The notes under the pieces are model-generated. The model was not told the origin of the DNA. It saw only the letters and a program-made list of their open reading frames with translations, and searched no databases. From Rhodopirellula sp. P2 (GTDB lineage Bacteria; Planctomycetota; Planctomycetia; Pirellulales; Pirellulaceae), in contig NZ_CP118225.1 in assembly GCF_028768465.1 (NCBI RefSeq), positions 3,701,001 through 3,765,000 on the forward strand: DNA of 64,000 bases, read 5' to 3'. The translations under genes were made by a program, and so were the position numbers. Below, piece by piece: positions 40,901 through 51,308 of the stretch (its first letter is position 1; every line of letters begins with the position of its first letter).

Positions 40901-41669
40901 CCGCACGCTCGTGGCCGCTGGGGTAAACCACGTCGTCGACGGCGATCTTGTTTTCGATCTTGGTCGAGTCCTTGCCACCGTTCACCTTGATGGTGCCGGT
41001 TTCGTAGAACGCCGACAGCAGATCCGCATCGGTGCTGTACTTGGGATCCATCGCACGCAGCAACATGGTGGCGGCAAACTTGCCGCTTTGGTCAATGCGG
41101 ACCGTCAGCGCGTCTTTCTTGGTGACGTTGACTTCGATCCAAGAACCGCGTTCGGGGATCACGCGGCACGATGGCAATTTGCGATCGGTCGTGGTGTCCT
41201 GTTCCAGAACGAAGTCGACACCGGGGCTGCGGTGCAGCTGCGAAACGACGACACGCTCGGCACCGTTGATGATGAACTCACCACCGCCCAGCATGATCGG
41301 CAGGTCGCCCAGGTAGACTTCCTCTTCGATCGGTTCTTCGCGGTTCAGACGCAACCAAATTCGCAGCGGCCGACCGTAGGTCAAACGCAGCTGACGGCAT
41401 TCCTGAATCGTGTAACGAGGTTTCCCCAGCTCGTAATACAGGTACTCCAGCGTCGTGTTCCCGTCGTAACTGGCGATCGGGAAGATTTCCCTCAAGACGG
41501 ACTCCAGCCCGTGATCTTTGCGAGCGTTGCTGGCCGCATCTTCTTGCAGGAATGCCGCGTAGGACACTGTTTGCAAAGCGGTCAGGTCGGGCAAATCGAA
41601 CTGGCCCAAGCCGGTGCCGAATTTGCGAATCGAGGTGGGTTCGAGGCGACGCTGAGTCGTAGTTGCCAT
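37947..41669 (-). CDS. rpoB: RNA polymerase beta subunit
   Basis: A 1240-residue RpoB starting at ATG 41669 ([11 protein letters not shown]). The rifampicin-pocket region shows [34 protein letters not shown], later [19 protein letters not shown] and the C-terminal [31 protein letters not shown] blocks in pieces; the protein ends NMQLEKRPI. In the rifampicin region the Asp, Gln, His and Arg residues of the sensitive type are retained. The longer frame upstream of 41669 is not conserved sequence. The usual rplL is not upstream in this window. Confidence 0.97.
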   Translation of the reverse strand: MATTTQRRLEPTSIRKFGTGLGQFDLPDLTALQTVSYAAFLQEDAASNARKDHGLESVLREIFPIASYDGNTTLEYLYYELGKPRYTIQECRQLRLTYGRPLRIWLRLNREEPIEEEVYLGDLPIMLGGGEFIINGAERVVVSQLHRSPGVDFVLEQDTTTDRKLPSCRVIPERGSWIEVNVTKKDALTVRIDQSGKFAATMLLRAMDPKYSTDADLLSAFYETGTIKVNGGKDSTKIENKIAVDDVVYPSGHERAGEIIVEAGYKITTELSETICNAGVTSVEAMDLPKVPLIFNTLADDNTASHEEALLRIYQRLRPGNPPQLEKARTLFQEKFYDDNRYRLGKVGRFRLNRKLDLGVEETVMTLRPDDMIAAIRYLIDLFDADSGAEIDDIDHLGNRRLRTIDELASEELRKGFLKLRRTVQERMSVKDAQDMTPRSLINPKSVSAAIDFFFGRGELSQVVDQTNPLSQLAHERRLSALGPGGLNRKRAGFEVRDVHISHYGRICPIETPEGTNIGLISSLAIYAGVDDYGFLCTPYRKVVEGKVSDEVVWLRADEEGESYVAPADTEVKDGALVPGPNMIARFRSDFEIVMPEQVSFMDVAPAQMVGVSAGLIPFLEHDDANRALMGSNMQRQAVPLLVTEPPIVGTGMEREVAKNSAMVVRARRAGKVTYCDATRIEIGSDHYAMKKYQGLNERTCQNQKPLVMVGDKVEKGQIIADGAATQKGELALGRNVLVGFMSFDGFNYEDAIIISEELVRNDTYTSIHIEDFDVEIRETKLGREEFTRDIPNVSEKALRNLDDTGIVQVGTYVKPGDILVGKVSPKSKTELTPEEKLLHAIFGRAGEDVKNDSLEVPSGIEGIVIDTHKFSRRMSLGEDERKEFERELKQHETEGNEEIASTFESLIRDLEEAAETKLKDSTGTPLADGQDPKFVAERATSFRLELVLEQIEDEEKRKAAEKVHQTQWQNVEQAIDERDRRLNSMKRGDELRSGVLQMVKIYIATKRTISVGDKMAGRHGNKGVIAKILPIEDMPFLPDGTPIQIMLNPLGVPSRMNVGQILETHLGWAGAKLGFQALTPIFDGASESEINDCLAEAGLPAHGKIRLTDGRTGEPMEQETTVGYIYMLKLHHLVDDKVHARSTGPYSLITQQPLGGKARFGGQRFGEMEVWALEAYGAAYILQELLTVKSDDVEGRTKIYESMVKGENTLEAGTPASFDVLTNEIRGLALNMQLEKRPI

Positions 41670-42825
41670 CGTGAGTGGGAGCTCCTTCGCGGGGAAGAAC
41701 AAAAGCACCAACACAGCCCGGAATCCGCCCACACATTGTTTGGAGCTTGATTCTTCGAAACTGCATCGATGAGATGACGAAATTGGTTCGAGAGAACTCC
41801 GACGGTGCCACGCCGTTCGCGAGCAAGCTCCGCCTTCTTTTGCCAATCAAAAATTCGATGGAATCGAAGTTTCAATTGCGGCTCTCGCTCCCCAACGCAC
41901 TCGCAGAACGAAATTCAAACCGTGAAACCCATTGCCAACAAACGAATCCGTTCGAGGGAATTGGCTTCGCGAATCAGAACCGCGAATAGAATGGAGGGAA
42001 CGTAACTCTTATCTCACAAAGGACTTCGTGAGGAAAAAGTCATTGCCGAAAATAGAAAGACAGAACGAATACAGACGCGTCACGCAACACCGGGCCGAAG
42101 ATCACTTTCGAAACTTTAACGATTGATCTTGCATCCGCAAAGGGCAACCAAACGAATTTTGGTCTGGTTTATGCTCAGAGGGCACTTGGCGGCAGAAAAG
42201 AGGGGCGAGCGTCCGCGGCCGGGCACGTCATGTACCCGGCCCGTGAAGCCGTCGTGAACAATCGATTCAAAACCTGGTTTGCACGAAAAGATCGCGAAAA
42301 ACAATGGTTTTGAGGCAATTCATCAACGATGTCAGCCCGTGGCCGCAAGCTGACCGCGTCCGGCTCCACGCTAGGCGAACTCGCGGAGGTCCGGATAAGC
42401 CTACGTGCATTGATGGGACGGTCAACATCTGATTCTTCAATTTTGATCGCCACCCCAGCCTGAATGCTGGAAAGAATGAAGTGTGCTCGCGATGACGACA
42501 CTTGGCTAACCGGCGTTGCTAGTTCAGGTTAAGTCACCCAGGTTGCCGAGACTGCGTTGCTAGCAAAAGCTGCCGGGGTGAAAAAAAAGTCTCGGTGAAG
42601 TGCCGAGGGGCTTCTCGCCCGCCTTTCCCAGTCACGCTAGGTTGTCTGGCGGGCCGGGACGCGGTCGCCTGCGGTCCACCGGGTGCCTGCCGTCCACCGG
42701 TGGTGGGGCGGCGGTGCAAAATCGCTTGTGTGGCCCTCTGTGCCGCCCTTCCGGCACGCTTGCAGCATCCCGTTGGCCGCGTCAAAACCTCAGTCCTCTC
42801 GTTCGATTTTCTGTTTGGAGCCAAG
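41670..42825. other. non-coding gap between rpoB and rhaB
   Basis: An 1156-bp gap between the divergent rpoB and rhamnulokinase genes. I see no ribosomal protein gene and no reliable ORF on either strand. A GC-rich hairpin CGGCCGGG..CCCGGCC lies at about 42217-42243 and a CGG-rich stretch at 42640-42720. It must hold the promoter(s) of rpoBC; I could not assign them. Confidence 0.6.
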
Positions 42826-44367
42826 ATGTCATCCCCCGAGCCATCCTCTCGCGAAGTTCAGTTTGCTGGGCCCGTTCATTTGGCGGTTGATCTGGGGGCG
42901 TCCAGCGGACGTGTGATCGCCGGCGGGATGGACGAGGGGCGGTTGGAGCTGGTCGAGACGGGACGGTTCGTCAATCGGCCTGTGAAGGTTCAGGATGCGA
43001 TGCTCTGGAATCACCTGCAATTGTGGCAGGACATTCAGGATGGCTTGCGGGACGCCGCATTGCGGGCTCAGTCTGATTGGACGCAGGCCACGATCGCGTC
43101 GGTGGGGGTGGATACCTGGGGGGTGAGCTTCGGGTTTGTGGATCCTCGCGATCAGATTGCTGGCCCAGTTTGGCATTACCGTGACGCGCGACACCGTGGG
43201 ATGGTCGAGAAGATCTGCGAGATCGTTCCGAGGGAAACGATCTTTCAAGAGACCGGCATGCAGTTCATGGACATCAATTCCCTGTGCCAGCTGATTGCGG
43301 CGAAGCAGAACGGGGATTCCGTGTTTGAGACCGCGGAATCGTTCCTGATGATGGGCGACTTGTTTCACTGGTTGCTGTCCGGGGAACGGTCGATCGAAGC
43401 CAGCAACGCATCGACCACTCAGTTGTTGAATCCTGCCACGCAAACTTGGTCCACCAAGTTGTTGGACAGCTTTGGTTTGCCTCGCAGTTGGTTTGCGGAG
43501 CCCACAGCGGCTGGAACGACGATCGGCAGCGTCCAGCCCAGCGTCGCGATGGAAACCGGGCTGCACGATGTGCCGGTGATCTTGCCTGCCACCCACGACA
43601 CCGCGTCAGCGGTGTTGGCCGTTCCCGCAGACGGCTTCGCGCCGGCGTCGCCCGATTGGTGCTACATCAGTTCGGGGACATGGTCACTGATGGGAGTCGA
43701 GATTCCGCAGCCGAACGTTTCGCCCTTGTGTGCGGAGTTGAACTTCACCAACGAAGGTGGCGTCCGAGGGAGCACACGGCTGTTGCAAAATATCGGTGGG
43801 TTGTGGATTTACCAGCAGATTCGCGCCGCGCTCGATCGCCAGGGCAACGCACCGTCTTGGGCAGAGATGACCCAGGCCGCTGCTGGTGCCGAGCCGTTTG
43901 CGTTGCTGGTCAATCCGGATGATCCCGCGTTGGTCGCTCCCGACAACATGATTGACGCCATTTGCGGGTTGGCCGGTCGGACGGGGCAGCGAGTTCCCAC
44001 GGACAATGGGGTTCTGTTCCGAGGTGCTTTGGAAGGGCTCGCGCTTCGATACCGAATGTGCCTGCAGCACTTGGAGTCACTGACTCAGTCGCACATCCAG
44101 ACGATTCATATCGTCGGCGGCGGTTCGCTCAACGCGTTGCTGTGCCAGATGACCGCCGACGCATGCGGTCGCCGCGTGGTTGCCGGTCCGGTCGAGGCCA
44201 CGGCGATCGGGAACATTTTGATGCAAATGATCGGAAGTGACTCGCTGCATTCGATCGACGAGGCTCGCCAATTGGTGCGGCATAGTTTCCCGACGCAAAT
44301 CTATGAACCTCAACGCACCGATCGTTGGGAAGAGCCAGCAGCGAAGTTCGCGACTTTCTTCGAATGA
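42826..44367 (+). CDS. rhaB: rhamnulokinase (FGGY family)
   Basis: A 513-residue FGGY carbohydrate kinase, ATP-dependent phosphorylation of L-rhamnulose. N-terminal ATPase phosphate motif AVDLGASSGRVI (about residue 20), the GVDTWGVSFGFVD block, the DINSLCQL motif typical of rhamnulokinase rather than xylulokinase, and the C-terminal IHIVGGGSLNALLCQMTAD adenosine-binding block are visible. The ATG at 42826 has GGAG 5 bp upstream and begins the conserved part. No other rha gene is adjacent; the cyclo-ligase gene follows by 7 bp. Confidence 0.92.
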   Translation: MSSPEPSSREVQFAGPVHLAVDLGASSGRVIAGGMDEGRLELVETGRFVNRPVKVQDAMLWNHLQLWQDIQDGLRDAALRAQSDWTQATIASVGVDTWGVSFGFVDPRDQIAGPVWHYRDARHRGMVEKICEIVPRETIFQETGMQFMDINSLCQLIAAKQNGDSVFETAESFLMMGDLFHWLLSGERSIEASNASTTQLLNPATQTWSTKLLDSFGLPRSWFAEPTAAGTTIGSVQPSVAMETGLHDVPVILPATHDTASAVLAVPADGFAPASPDWCYISSGTWSLMGVEIPQPNVSPLCAELNFTNEGGVRGSTRLLQNIGGLWIYQQIRAALDRQGNAPSWAEMTQAAAGAEPFALLVNPDDPALVAPDNMIDAICGLAGRTGQRVPTDNGVLFRGALEGLALRYRMCLQHLESLTQSHIQTIHIVGGGSLNALLCQMTADACGRRVVAGPVEATAIGNILMQMIGSDSLHSIDEARQLVRHSFPTQIYEPQRTDRWEEPAAKFATFFE

Positions 44368-44374
44368 GAAGCCG

Positions 44375-45001
44375 ATGTCAGCTTTGGATCCGATGAGCGC
44401 GGAACAAGAGAGGCTCGCTGCTCTCAAGCAAGAGATTCGAATCGCAGCCCAGGCGGCCCGTCGAGAGCAAGTTGACAAAGACGGTGTCAGCCAAGCGGTC
44501 ACCGACACTGTTCTCCAGTTGCCTGTTTACCAGGAGGCGGGGTGCGTGATGTGGTACATCGACGTTCGGGCCGAGGTTCGAACCCGGCACGTTTTGCCAG
44601 CGGCCATTGAAAGTGGCCAGCAAGTCATCGTTCCGTTCTGTGTCGATGGCGAGTTGGAGCTGTTTCGTCTGGAGTCGATGGAGGAGCTTTCCGAAGGGGC
44701 GTACCGAATCTTGGAGCCTCGTGAAGAGCTTCGCGGTGTGGCGTCCAGGCGTGTCTCGGTCACGGACCTGGATTTGGTTCTGGTCCCCGGGGTTGGGTTC
44801 GATCGGCAGGGTGGCCGCATCGGACACGGCAAGGGCTACTACGACAAACTGCTTCGCAACGTCCGTCCCGACGCACCGTTGGTTGCGTTGGCGTTTGAAT
44901 GTCAGGTGTTCGACGCGATCCCGGTGCAGTCGCATGATATCTGCATGGACATGGTCGTCACCGAGACTCAGGTTTACCAAGGCAGGGGCCGCTCTTCGTA
45001 G
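44375..45001 (+). CDS. 5-formyltetrahydrofolate cyclo-ligase
   Basis: A 208-residue enzyme converting 5-formyl-THF to 5,10-methenyl-THF with ATP. The C-terminal signature VLVPGVGFDRQGGRIGHGKGYYD (split here by family-conserved residues R, GHGKGYYD) and an N-terminal basic KQEIRIAAQAARRE are characteristic. Start at ATG 44375, 7 bp after rhaB, so the genes are probably co-transcribed although their pathways are unrelated. Length fits the family (about 180-210). Confidence 0.92.
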   Translation: MSALDPMSAEQERLAALKQEIRIAAQAARREQVDKDGVSQAVTDTVLQLPVYQEAGCVMWYIDVRAEVRTRHVLPAAIESGQQVIVPFCVDGELELFRLESMEELSEGAYRILEPREELRGVASRRVSVTDLDLVLVPGVGFDRQGGRIGHGKGYYDKLLRNVRPDAPLVALAFECQVFDAIPVQSHDICMDMVVTETQVYQGRGRSS

Positions 45002-45300
45002 GCTCCCAAGATTCGTTTGCGATGAGCAGCGAAGGCGGGGGCAGGGCATGGGAAGCGGCATGACCTCAGTGATGGTGTCGTGCGGCTTTCGCGTCTTTTG
45101 GTCGAGACGTTTTGCTTTCCGCTCTCGGAGAAAGAGGCCGTGCCGTTTCGCAAGCGGGTTGTGCCGACTGGGCAAGTTGCGGTGTTGCGATGGTCTGCGG
45201 ATGGCACGGCAATTTTCGCGACCGGGTTGGACGATAAGCCAACGACACAGCCGACGCGGAGTGGCTGGTTTCTTCCGCTCATCGATTGGGATTCTCTTCC

Positions 45301-46476
45301 ATGCCGTTTCTCTCCGGTAGCCTTTCCTTTGAACGTTTTCGCGTGAACCAGTTCGAGGATGGCCCTTTCGGGCAAGAACACATCGACCGGATGGCAGAGA
45401 ATGTGGCCGGGCGAACAGAAACCGCCAACGAAGAAAACGTGCACCTGGGGTTTCTGGGCGGCGATCACCTTTTCGATCAAGATTTCGATCTCGTCAAAAA
45501 CATCATTGACGATGCCGTTCACTTCGGCGTTCGAGTGGACACCAACCAGGTTCCTTCGGTGATCAAGAAGGCTTGGTTGTCGATGGAACTGGCGGCACTC
45601 AGTCGCGAAAATCCGGGCGGGAAACCGACCAAGTCGCAACGCAAAGAAGCCAAGGAAGCGGTCGAGCAACGCTGTGAGAACGAAGCGTCGACGGGCAAGT
45701 ACCGCAAGTTCCAACAGCACGCTTTGTTGTGGGATTGCAGTCGCGACCTTCTGTACTATGGCGGAACGGCGGGAACCGGCAGTGGGCACTGCATCGATTT
45801 GCTTGAACGCGTGTTCGGAATCGAGTGCGGTCACATCAGTGCTGGTGTCGTGGCTCAAGATTGGGCGCGTGACAACGATCGCTACGCCGAAATGGACGAC
45901 GTGATGCCCGCCAGCTTTGTTGCGGGAGAAGGGTTCAGTGGCGTCGCCTGGGCCAACGAGCACTCTCAGTCACCCGACTTCCTCGGCAACGAGTTCTTGC
46001 TGTGGTTGTGGTGGATGCTGGAAACAGAGACCGACACCATCGAAACGTTCGATGGGACCGAGGTCACGCTGATGTTGGCCAAGACGCTGTCGCTGGAATG
46101 TCCCGTGGGTGAATCGGGCAAGGAATCGATTTCGGCGGAGTGCCCAGTGAAGTTGCCGGAAGCGATGCGAGCGATCCAGAGTGGCAAGTTGCCTCGCAAG
46201 ACAGGCATGACGCTGATCCGCGAAGGCCAGCAGTTTGACCTGACTCTGCAAGCCGAAACGTTCGGGATCAGCGGCGCTCGAATCCACTTGGACGAAGACG
46301 ACAACGACTTTGGTCCCGAGGATCGTATCGAAGCCGTGCGAACACTTAGCGACACAATCGACGGGCTGTTCCACACGTTCTGTGATCGCCGAACCGGTGA
46401 AGCTTGGTCGGCTGATCTGGATGGGATTCGGGGCTGGTTGGCACCAACCCAAGCGGCCAGGAAATCGGCCGCCTGA
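45301..46476 (+). CDS. RdgC-like protein (recombination-associated, putative)
   Basis: About 391 residues from ATG 45301 (MPFLSGSLSFERFRV). The layout resembles RdgC: an N-terminal hydrophobic strand region, a middle with LLWDCSRDLLYYGGTA, and a C-terminal half with FLGNEFLLWLWWMLETE (compare the FLTWLW motif of RdgC) and a following TLMLAKTLSLECP strand region. RdgC is a ring-forming DNA-binding protein that limits RecA. Assignment is tentative because the family is divergent; an unnamed planctomycete protein is the alternative. The 299 bp before it (45002-45300) show nothing recognisable. Confidence 0.5.
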   Translation: MPFLSGSLSFERFRVNQFEDGPFGQEHIDRMAENVAGRTETANEENVHLGFLGGDHLFDQDFDLVKNIIDDAVHFGVRVDTNQVPSVIKKAWLSMELAALSRENPGGKPTKSQRKEAKEAVEQRCENEASTGKYRKFQQHALLWDCSRDLLYYGGTAGTGSGHCIDLLERVFGIECGHISAGVVAQDWARDNDRYAEMDDVMPASFVAGEGFSGVAWANEHSQSPDFLGNEFLLWLWWMLETETDTIETFDGTEVTLMLAKTLSLECPVGESGKESISAECPVKLPEAMRAIQSGKLPRKTGMTLIREGQQFDLTLQAETFGISGARIHLDEDDNDFGPEDRIEAVRTLSDTIDGLFHTFCDRRTGEAWSADLDGIRGWLAPTQAARKSAA

Positions 46477-46491
46477 TCGGTTCCAGTTTGA

Positions 46492-47514
46492 TCAGAAGGT
46501 GTCAGCTGCAATGACTTCGTAATTGGCCCGGGTCACCAAGGCGTGGTAGACATCCAGGTCAATGAACTGGGAGAGCATTCTCACGGATCCATCGCTGAGG
46601 ATGAACTGGGCGCCTGCCGCGTGGTAGCTGCTGAAGTCTTCAAAGTGGCCGACGTCGCTGTTGGGAGTGTGGTCAGCGGCGCCCACGATGCGAGACGCGG
46701 CGGCATTGGCTTCGGGGATCAACCCCTGCCAGATCGAGCCGCCCAGGCGACTGTTGCGTTCGCCGACCATCACGGTCTGGCTCAGTCCATCCAGGACGTC
46801 GCGAAAACGGTGCCGGCTGTTGCCGTAGAACAGCCCGTCGCCGTGATACATGTCTTCATGGATGTCGAAGGTGCCGAACACGCCCGCGTAATTGCTCTTG
46901 GCGATTTGAAAAAGGAATTCGTCGCCGTCGTCGACGTTGTGGCCGGTTTCGTGATCATCCTCGTGGTCATCGTCATCGTCATCATGATTGTCGTTCAGCG
47001 CGCTGGCGTGTTCGTGCTCGTGCCCATCGCCGTCGCCGTGCGCTTCGGCGATGAAGAACAGTGTCTCAAGCGGATCGCTGGGGCACATGTAGCTGGGGAT
47101 CGACGATTCGCGAGCTTGCTGGTTTTGGTCTTCTTCGATGGCCATCCCAAAGCGAATGGTTTCGTAGACGTTGCCGGCTTCCATTTGCGGGGTGATGGCC
47201 GCGGCCCAGCCCCAGCCGGGTTCGTGGTGATCGGTGTCATCGGCCAACCAGCCACTGGGCAATTGGTTGAAGATCCCGTGGTAGTTGTGCAGGGCGAGGC
47301 CCATTTGGTGCAGGTTGTTCTGGCACGACATCCGGCGGGCCGCTTCCCGTGCCGCTTGGACGGCAGGAAGCAGGAGGCCAACCAGGACGCCAATGATGGC
47401 GATCACGACCAACAGTTCGACCAGGGTGAAGGCGTGGTGTGCTGGAGCGCCGAGAGCCGGGCGTCGAGACGGATGGGAGGGCGCGCGTGATGCGCGGGCG
47501 GAAGTGGCTGGCAT
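46492..47514 (-). CDS. DUF1559 pseudopilin-like protein with His/Asp-rich insert
   Basis: A 340-residue protein. A prepilin-type N-terminus (HAFTLVELLVVIAIIGVL, cleavage expected before F29) is followed by a long N-terminal helix and a DUF1559 globular part ending in SDGSVRMLSQF. Unusually, residues about 155-205 form a His/Asp/Glu-rich low-complexity segment (GHEHEH, NHDDDDDDHEDDHETGH), a likely metal-binding patch. Type IV-like pseudopilins of this class are numerous in planctomycetes and probably sit in the envelope. Just upstream lies a perfect 7-1-7 palindrome, and the preceding gene also encodes a histidine-rich protein. Metal (zinc) handling is inferred. Confidence 0.85.
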   Translation of the reverse strand: MPATSARASRAPSHPSRRPALGAPAHHAFTLVELLVVIAIIGVLVGLLLPAVQAAREAARRMSCQNNLHQMGLALHNYHGIFNQLPSGWLADDTDHHEPGWGWAAAITPQMEAGNVYETIRFGMAIEEDQNQQARESSIPSYMCPSDPLETLFFIAEAHGDGDGHEHEHASALNDNHDDDDDDHEDDHETGHNVDDGDEFLFQIAKSNYAGVFGTFDIHEDMYHGDGLFYGNSRHRFRDVLDGLSQTVMVGERNSRLGGSIWQGLIPEANAAASRIVGAADHTPNSDVGHFEDFSSYHAAGAQFILSDGSVRMLSQFIDLDVYHALVTRANYEVIAADTF

Positions 47515-47578
47515 GAAATGAGACCTGAAAATGAGGGCGCAAGGGCTCTCGAATGAAGACAGTGAGTTTGCGTTACAG

Positions 47579-47593
47579 TGAAATTGAATTTCA
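47579..47593 (-). promoter_or_regulatory. 7-1-7 palindrome, candidate Fur/Zur-family operator
   Basis: TGAAATT-G-AATTTCA, a perfect 7-1-7 inverted repeat 65 bp upstream of the DUF1559 gene start and 23 bp past the stop of the His/Cys-rich gene. Fur-family repressors commonly bind 7-1-7 AT-rich palindromes. The metal regulator is inferred from the histidine-rich neighbours only. Confidence 0.5.
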
Positions 47594-47615
47594 CCGCAAC
47601 CCAGAACGGCAGTTT

Positions 47616-48161
47616 TCAGGTCAAAGAAGGGGGGCCGCGTGTGTACGGACGCCAGCAAGCGGTCGAGTCTTCATGGACGGTTGATTCAATCCGGTGACTC
47701 GCAGTGCACCGAACCATTTCGCGATGCACTGAGACAGCGATCGGGCTTTCGGCCATCGTGCGAGCGTTGCACAACGCACAGAGATCGCTGCATTGGTGAG
47801 AATGCTGATGCTCCGACGCGATTTTCGCGGTCGGCGGGCTCGTTTCCGAAACCAGCAATTCGTCCGAGCAACCTGGGGGCAACGGTGCGTGCTGCACCGC
47901 GTCCGCTGGGCTCAACTGTGAGCAACAGCCAGCCGCTTCGTCCGGCGAATGCGTGTGGGAACACGCATCATGCATTCCGGCATGGGAATGGCCCGAATCA
48001 CACGTCACCACATGATGGTGGGCTGCTGGCAAAAGCCAGCCACCGACCACATAGGCGATCAAAGCGATTCGACGGACCCAGAGTTCCACGCGGTTCCAAA
48101 TGGTTGGAGTTGTTCGGTTCCGTCGGCGGTTTTTCGCCCGACGGAAAGGTTCTTGGTGCAA
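47616..48161 (-). CDS. His/Cys-rich exported protein, possible metal-binding
   Basis: A 181-residue protein with an N-terminal basic region, one hydrophobic helix (about residues 32-46) ending just before HHH, then many histidines and cysteines: CDSGHSHAG, CSHTHSPDEAAGCC, HQHSHQCSDLCALC. It resembles short DUF2946-like metal-associated proteins, though no single family is certain. It is followed 101 bp later on the same strand by the histidine-rich DUF1559 gene, across a 7-1-7 palindrome. The likely place is the periplasmic face; binding zinc, copper or another soft metal is an inference from composition. Confidence 0.65.
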   Translation of the reverse strand: MHQEPFRRAKNRRRNRTTPTIWNRVELWVRRIALIAYVVGGWLLPAAHHHVVTCDSGHSHAGMHDACSHTHSPDEAAGCCSQLSPADAVQHAPLPPGCSDELLVSETSPPTAKIASEHQHSHQCSDLCALCNARTMAESPIAVSVHREMVRCTASHRIESTVHEDSTACWRPYTRGPPSLT

Positions 48162-48239
48162 TTACAGGCGAAACCGGCTCGCGGTTCAATGCGAATTTCG
48201 CAAACTTCTTGCGAAGTTTGTGCTCGATTCGACTTCGAT

Positions 48240-51200
48240 TCACCAATTCAGAGGTGCTTGCCAAGCCGATTTGGCGGTCGCAATGTCGGTTTCCAACACC
48301 ACCGTGTTCCCGTCTCGGATGGTGAATTTGTCGGATTCGATGACTTTGCCGAGTTGGGTCAGGCTGATCCCCGCGTCCGCGAAGATCTTCGCCAGTGCGT
48401 CGGCTGATTCCGGAGCGCATTCGATCAGGAATCGCGTGTTCGATTCGCTGAACAGCACTTCCGTGGCCGACAACGCCGCGGCGGTTTGCACGCCGTCGTT
48501 GGAGGGCTGTTCGCGAGCGACGGATGCCAGGTCGAGTTCCATTCCCAGTCCGCCCGCCAGGGCCATCTCAACGGCCGCGGCCGCCAAACCACCTTCGCAC
48601 AGGTCGTGGCACGAACGGACCAGTCGAGACTGGATCGCTTGGTGAACCGTGGCGAATGTCTGCTTGGCCAAGTTGGCGTCGACTTCTGGGACTGCACCGC
48701 CGGGTTCGTTTTCGACCAATCCATAGTGCGAGCCGCCGAGTTCGCGATGGGTTTGTCCGACCAGGAAGATCACGTTGCCGGCTTCCTTGGCGTCCATCGT
48801 GACCGATTTGCTGACATCATCGATTTGGCCCATCGCACTGATCAACAGGCTGGGCGGAATCGCGATGGTTTGCTTTTCGTTGTTGTCATCGAAGTAGCTG
48901 AACTCGTTGTTCAAGCTGTCCTTGCCGCTGACGAACGGCGTGCCCAAAGTGACCGCAAGGTCTTGGCAAGCGATCGCGGCCCGGACGAGCGACCCCAGCG
49001 TTTCGGCTCGATCGGTGTATCCCCAGCAGAAGTTGTCGAGGATGGCAATCTTGGAAGGATCGGCACCGACCGCGACTGCGTTCCGCATGGCTTCGTCGAT
49101 CGCCGAAGCGGCCATGTGATACGTGTCGAAGTCGCCGTAGTGCGGGTTCATGCCGCAACTGATCACCAGACCACGGCGGCTGTTCAGTTTGGGACGCACG
49201 ACGGCGGCGTCGCCGGGGCCATCGCATTGTGGGCCGACCAAGGGTTTGACGACGCTGCCCGCTTGGACTTCGTGATCGTATTGGCGGATCACCCAGTGCT
49301 TGCTGGCGACGTTGTAGCTGCCCAGGATTTTCAGCAGTGTTTCGGAGTTGGCCGCGGCGTCGCGGTCACCGACCGACAACGGTTTGGCCTTGGGTGGTTC
49401 GTAGATCGCGTCGCGAATCACGGGCGGACGTCCGTCGTGCAAGAACGACATGGCGACGTCGCCGACCGTTTGCCCGTGGAAGTTCAATTGCAGTCGACCG
49501 GTGGGAACAAAGCGGCCGATGGCGGCGGCCTCGACGCCTTCGCTTTCGCACAGCTCTCGCAGTTCGTCCCAGCGTTCTTGGGGAACGGCCAAGACCATGC
49601 GTTCTTGAGCTTCGGAGATCCAGATTTCGGTGTAGGTCAGGCCGTCGTACTTCAGTGGGGCTTTGTCCAGCCAAACTTCGGCACCGAGTTCTTCTCCCAT
49701 CTCGCCAACCGCACTGCTGAAGCCGCCTGCGCCGCAGTCCGTGACCGCGTTGTACAGCCCGCGATCGCGAGCTTGCATCAGCACGTCGAGCACCATCTTT
49801 TCGGTGATCGCATTGCCAATCTGAACGGCACCGCCGGACAACGATTCGGATTCGCTGGTCAGTTCGGCACTGCTGAACGTTGCCCCGTGGATCCCGTCTC
49901 GTCCGGTGCGTCCGCCAACCGCGACGATCAAGTCGTTGGGTTTGACTTCTTTGTCTTCCATGCCGACAGGAATGATGCCGACGTTGCCGCAGTAAACCAG
50001 CGGGTTGCCGAGATAACGCTCGTCAAAGTAAACCGCACCGTTGACCGTGGGGATTCCCATTCGGTTGCCGTAATCACGCACGCCGGACACGACGCCTTGA
50101 ATGACGCGGCGGGGATGCAGCACGCCTGGTGGCAATTCTTCGGGTGAAACGTCCGGTGGAGCGAAGCAGAACACGTCGGTATTGCAGATCGGCTTGGCTC
50201 CCATTCCCGTGCCCATCGGGTCACGGATGACGCCACCGATTCCGGTGTTGGCTCCGCCGTAGGGTTCCAAGGCCGAAGGGTGATTGTGCGTTTCGACTTT
50301 GAAGCACACGTGGTCTTGTTCGTCGAAGGTCACGATGCCCGCGTTGTCCTTGAACACGCTGACGCACCAATCGTCGTCGCCCAGGGACCGCCGAATGGTT
50401 TGGGTCGCTTCAAAGATTGTTTCTTTGAGCATGTTGTTGTACTGGCGTTCGTCGCCGCCAGGTGTGCCATCGGCACCGGGGCCCTTGTAGTGGATCCGGC
50501 CGGCCAATGTTTTGTGGCTGCAGTGTTCCGACCAAGTCTGGGCGACGGATTCCAGTTCGATGTCGGTTGGGTCACGTCCCAATTCGACAAAGTGATCACG
50601 GATCGTTTGCATCTCGACCAGGGTCAGATACAGCTGGCCTTCCTTGGAGAGTTTTTCCAGTCCGGCGTCATCCAGTTCGCGAATCGGCACGTGCACCAAT
50701 TCGAATTCGCCAGCCGAACCGACATCCAATCGGTCCATCATCAGGGGCCCGATCACAAACGCTTCGATGGAATCGTTTGACAGGGCGCGACGGCAGATCG
50801 TTTCCAGTTGAGCTTCGTCGGCGCCCGCGATCCAGAACTTGCGGAATGTCTTGACTGTGCTGCCTTCGACACCGCTGTCGGCAAGCGCGCCTTGGGTGCT
50901 GGCCGCGACCGGATCCATCACACCGGGTTTGGGCATCACGTGCACCAAGTGTGGTTCGGATTCGATGCCACGCTCAGCCAGCAATTCCATCAACGATTCG
51001 GGAGCCTCGGACAGGTCCGCTTCGACCTGCGAAGCGTCTTTGCCGGGGTGCCCGACGACGACCGATTCCGTGATGGAATCGGCCAGCAACGTCGACGCAA
51101 TTTCGTTGGCGGAAGCTTCGTCGATGTCGGCTTGGATCAAGTATCCCCGTGCCGCGGCGATCAGCAGGTCGTCGCCCAATCCAAGTTCATGGATTTCACG

Positions 51201-51269
51201 AGCCGTTTGTTCGCCGAGTCGATCGAGCTGACCGGGAGCAGGATGAATGTCGATTTGCCAAAGCGGCAT
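48240..51269 (-). CDS. purL: phosphoribosylformylglycinamidine synthase with N-terminal PurS-like repeats
   Basis: A 1009-residue FGAM synthase. The catalytic PurL part shows TWSEHCSHK (residues 245-253), [11 protein letters not shown] and the second-half AIR-synthase-like repeat; it lacks a C-terminal glutaminase domain, so a separate PurQ must supply ammonia. The first about 190 residues consist of two PurS-like halves, IDIHPAPGQ... (about 3-75) and [10 protein letters not shown]... (about 107-177), fused to PurL. In Bacillus PurS is a separate small subunit bridging PurL and PurQ, so here that part is built into the enzyme, twice. Step 4 of purine synthesis, cytosolic. It follows tyrA by 39 bp. 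Confidence 0.92.
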   Translation of the reverse strand: MPLWQIDIHPAPGQLDRLGEQTAREIHELGLGDDLLIAAARGYLIQADIDEASANEIASTLLADSITESVVVGHPGKDASQVEADLSEAPESLMELLAERGIESEPHLVHVMPKPGVMDPVAASTQGALADSGVEGSTVKTFRKFWIAGADEAQLETICRRALSNDSIEAFVIGPLMMDRLDVGSAGEFELVHVPIRELDDAGLEKLSKEGQLYLTLVEMQTIRDHFVELGRDPTDIELESVAQTWSEHCSHKTLAGRIHYKGPGADGTPGGDERQYNNMLKETIFEATQTIRRSLGDDDWCVSVFKDNAGIVTFDEQDHVCFKVETHNHPSALEPYGGANTGIGGVIRDPMGTGMGAKPICNTDVFCFAPPDVSPEELPPGVLHPRRVIQGVVSGVRDYGNRMGIPTVNGAVYFDERYLGNPLVYCGNVGIIPVGMEDKEVKPNDLIVAVGGRTGRDGIHGATFSSAELTSESESLSGGAVQIGNAITEKMVLDVLMQARDRGLYNAVTDCGAGGFSSAVGEMGEELGAEVWLDKAPLKYDGLTYTEIWISEAQERMVLAVPQERWDELRELCESEGVEAAAIGRFVPTGRLQLNFHGQTVGDVAMSFLHDGRPPVIRDAIYEPPKAKPLSVGDRDAAANSETLLKILGSYNVASKHWVIRQYDHEVQAGSVVKPLVGPQCDGPGDAAVVRPKLNSRRGLVISCGMNPHYGDFDTYHMAASAIDEAMRNAVAVGADPSKIAILDNFCWGYTDRAETLGSLVRAAIACQDLAVTLGTPFVSGKDSLNNEFSYFDDNNEKQTIAIPPSLLISAMGQIDDVSKSVTMDAKEAGNVIFLVGQTHRELGGSHYGLVENEPGGAVPEVDANLAKQTFATVHQAIQSRLVRSCHDLCEGGLAAAAVEMALAGGLGMELDLASVAREQPSNDGVQTAAALSATEVLFSESNTRFLIECAPESADALAKIFADAGISLTQLGKVIESDKFTIRDGNTVVLETDIATAKSAWQAPLNW

Positions 51270-51308
51270 GATGCGAAATCGGGGATTGAGGATGGAGACG
51301 GAAAAGAA

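Noticed and set aside
48486..50147. 553-residue open frame antisense to purL
   Set aside because: Shadow of purL; residues show no family signature and the real gene on the minus strand is conserved throughout.
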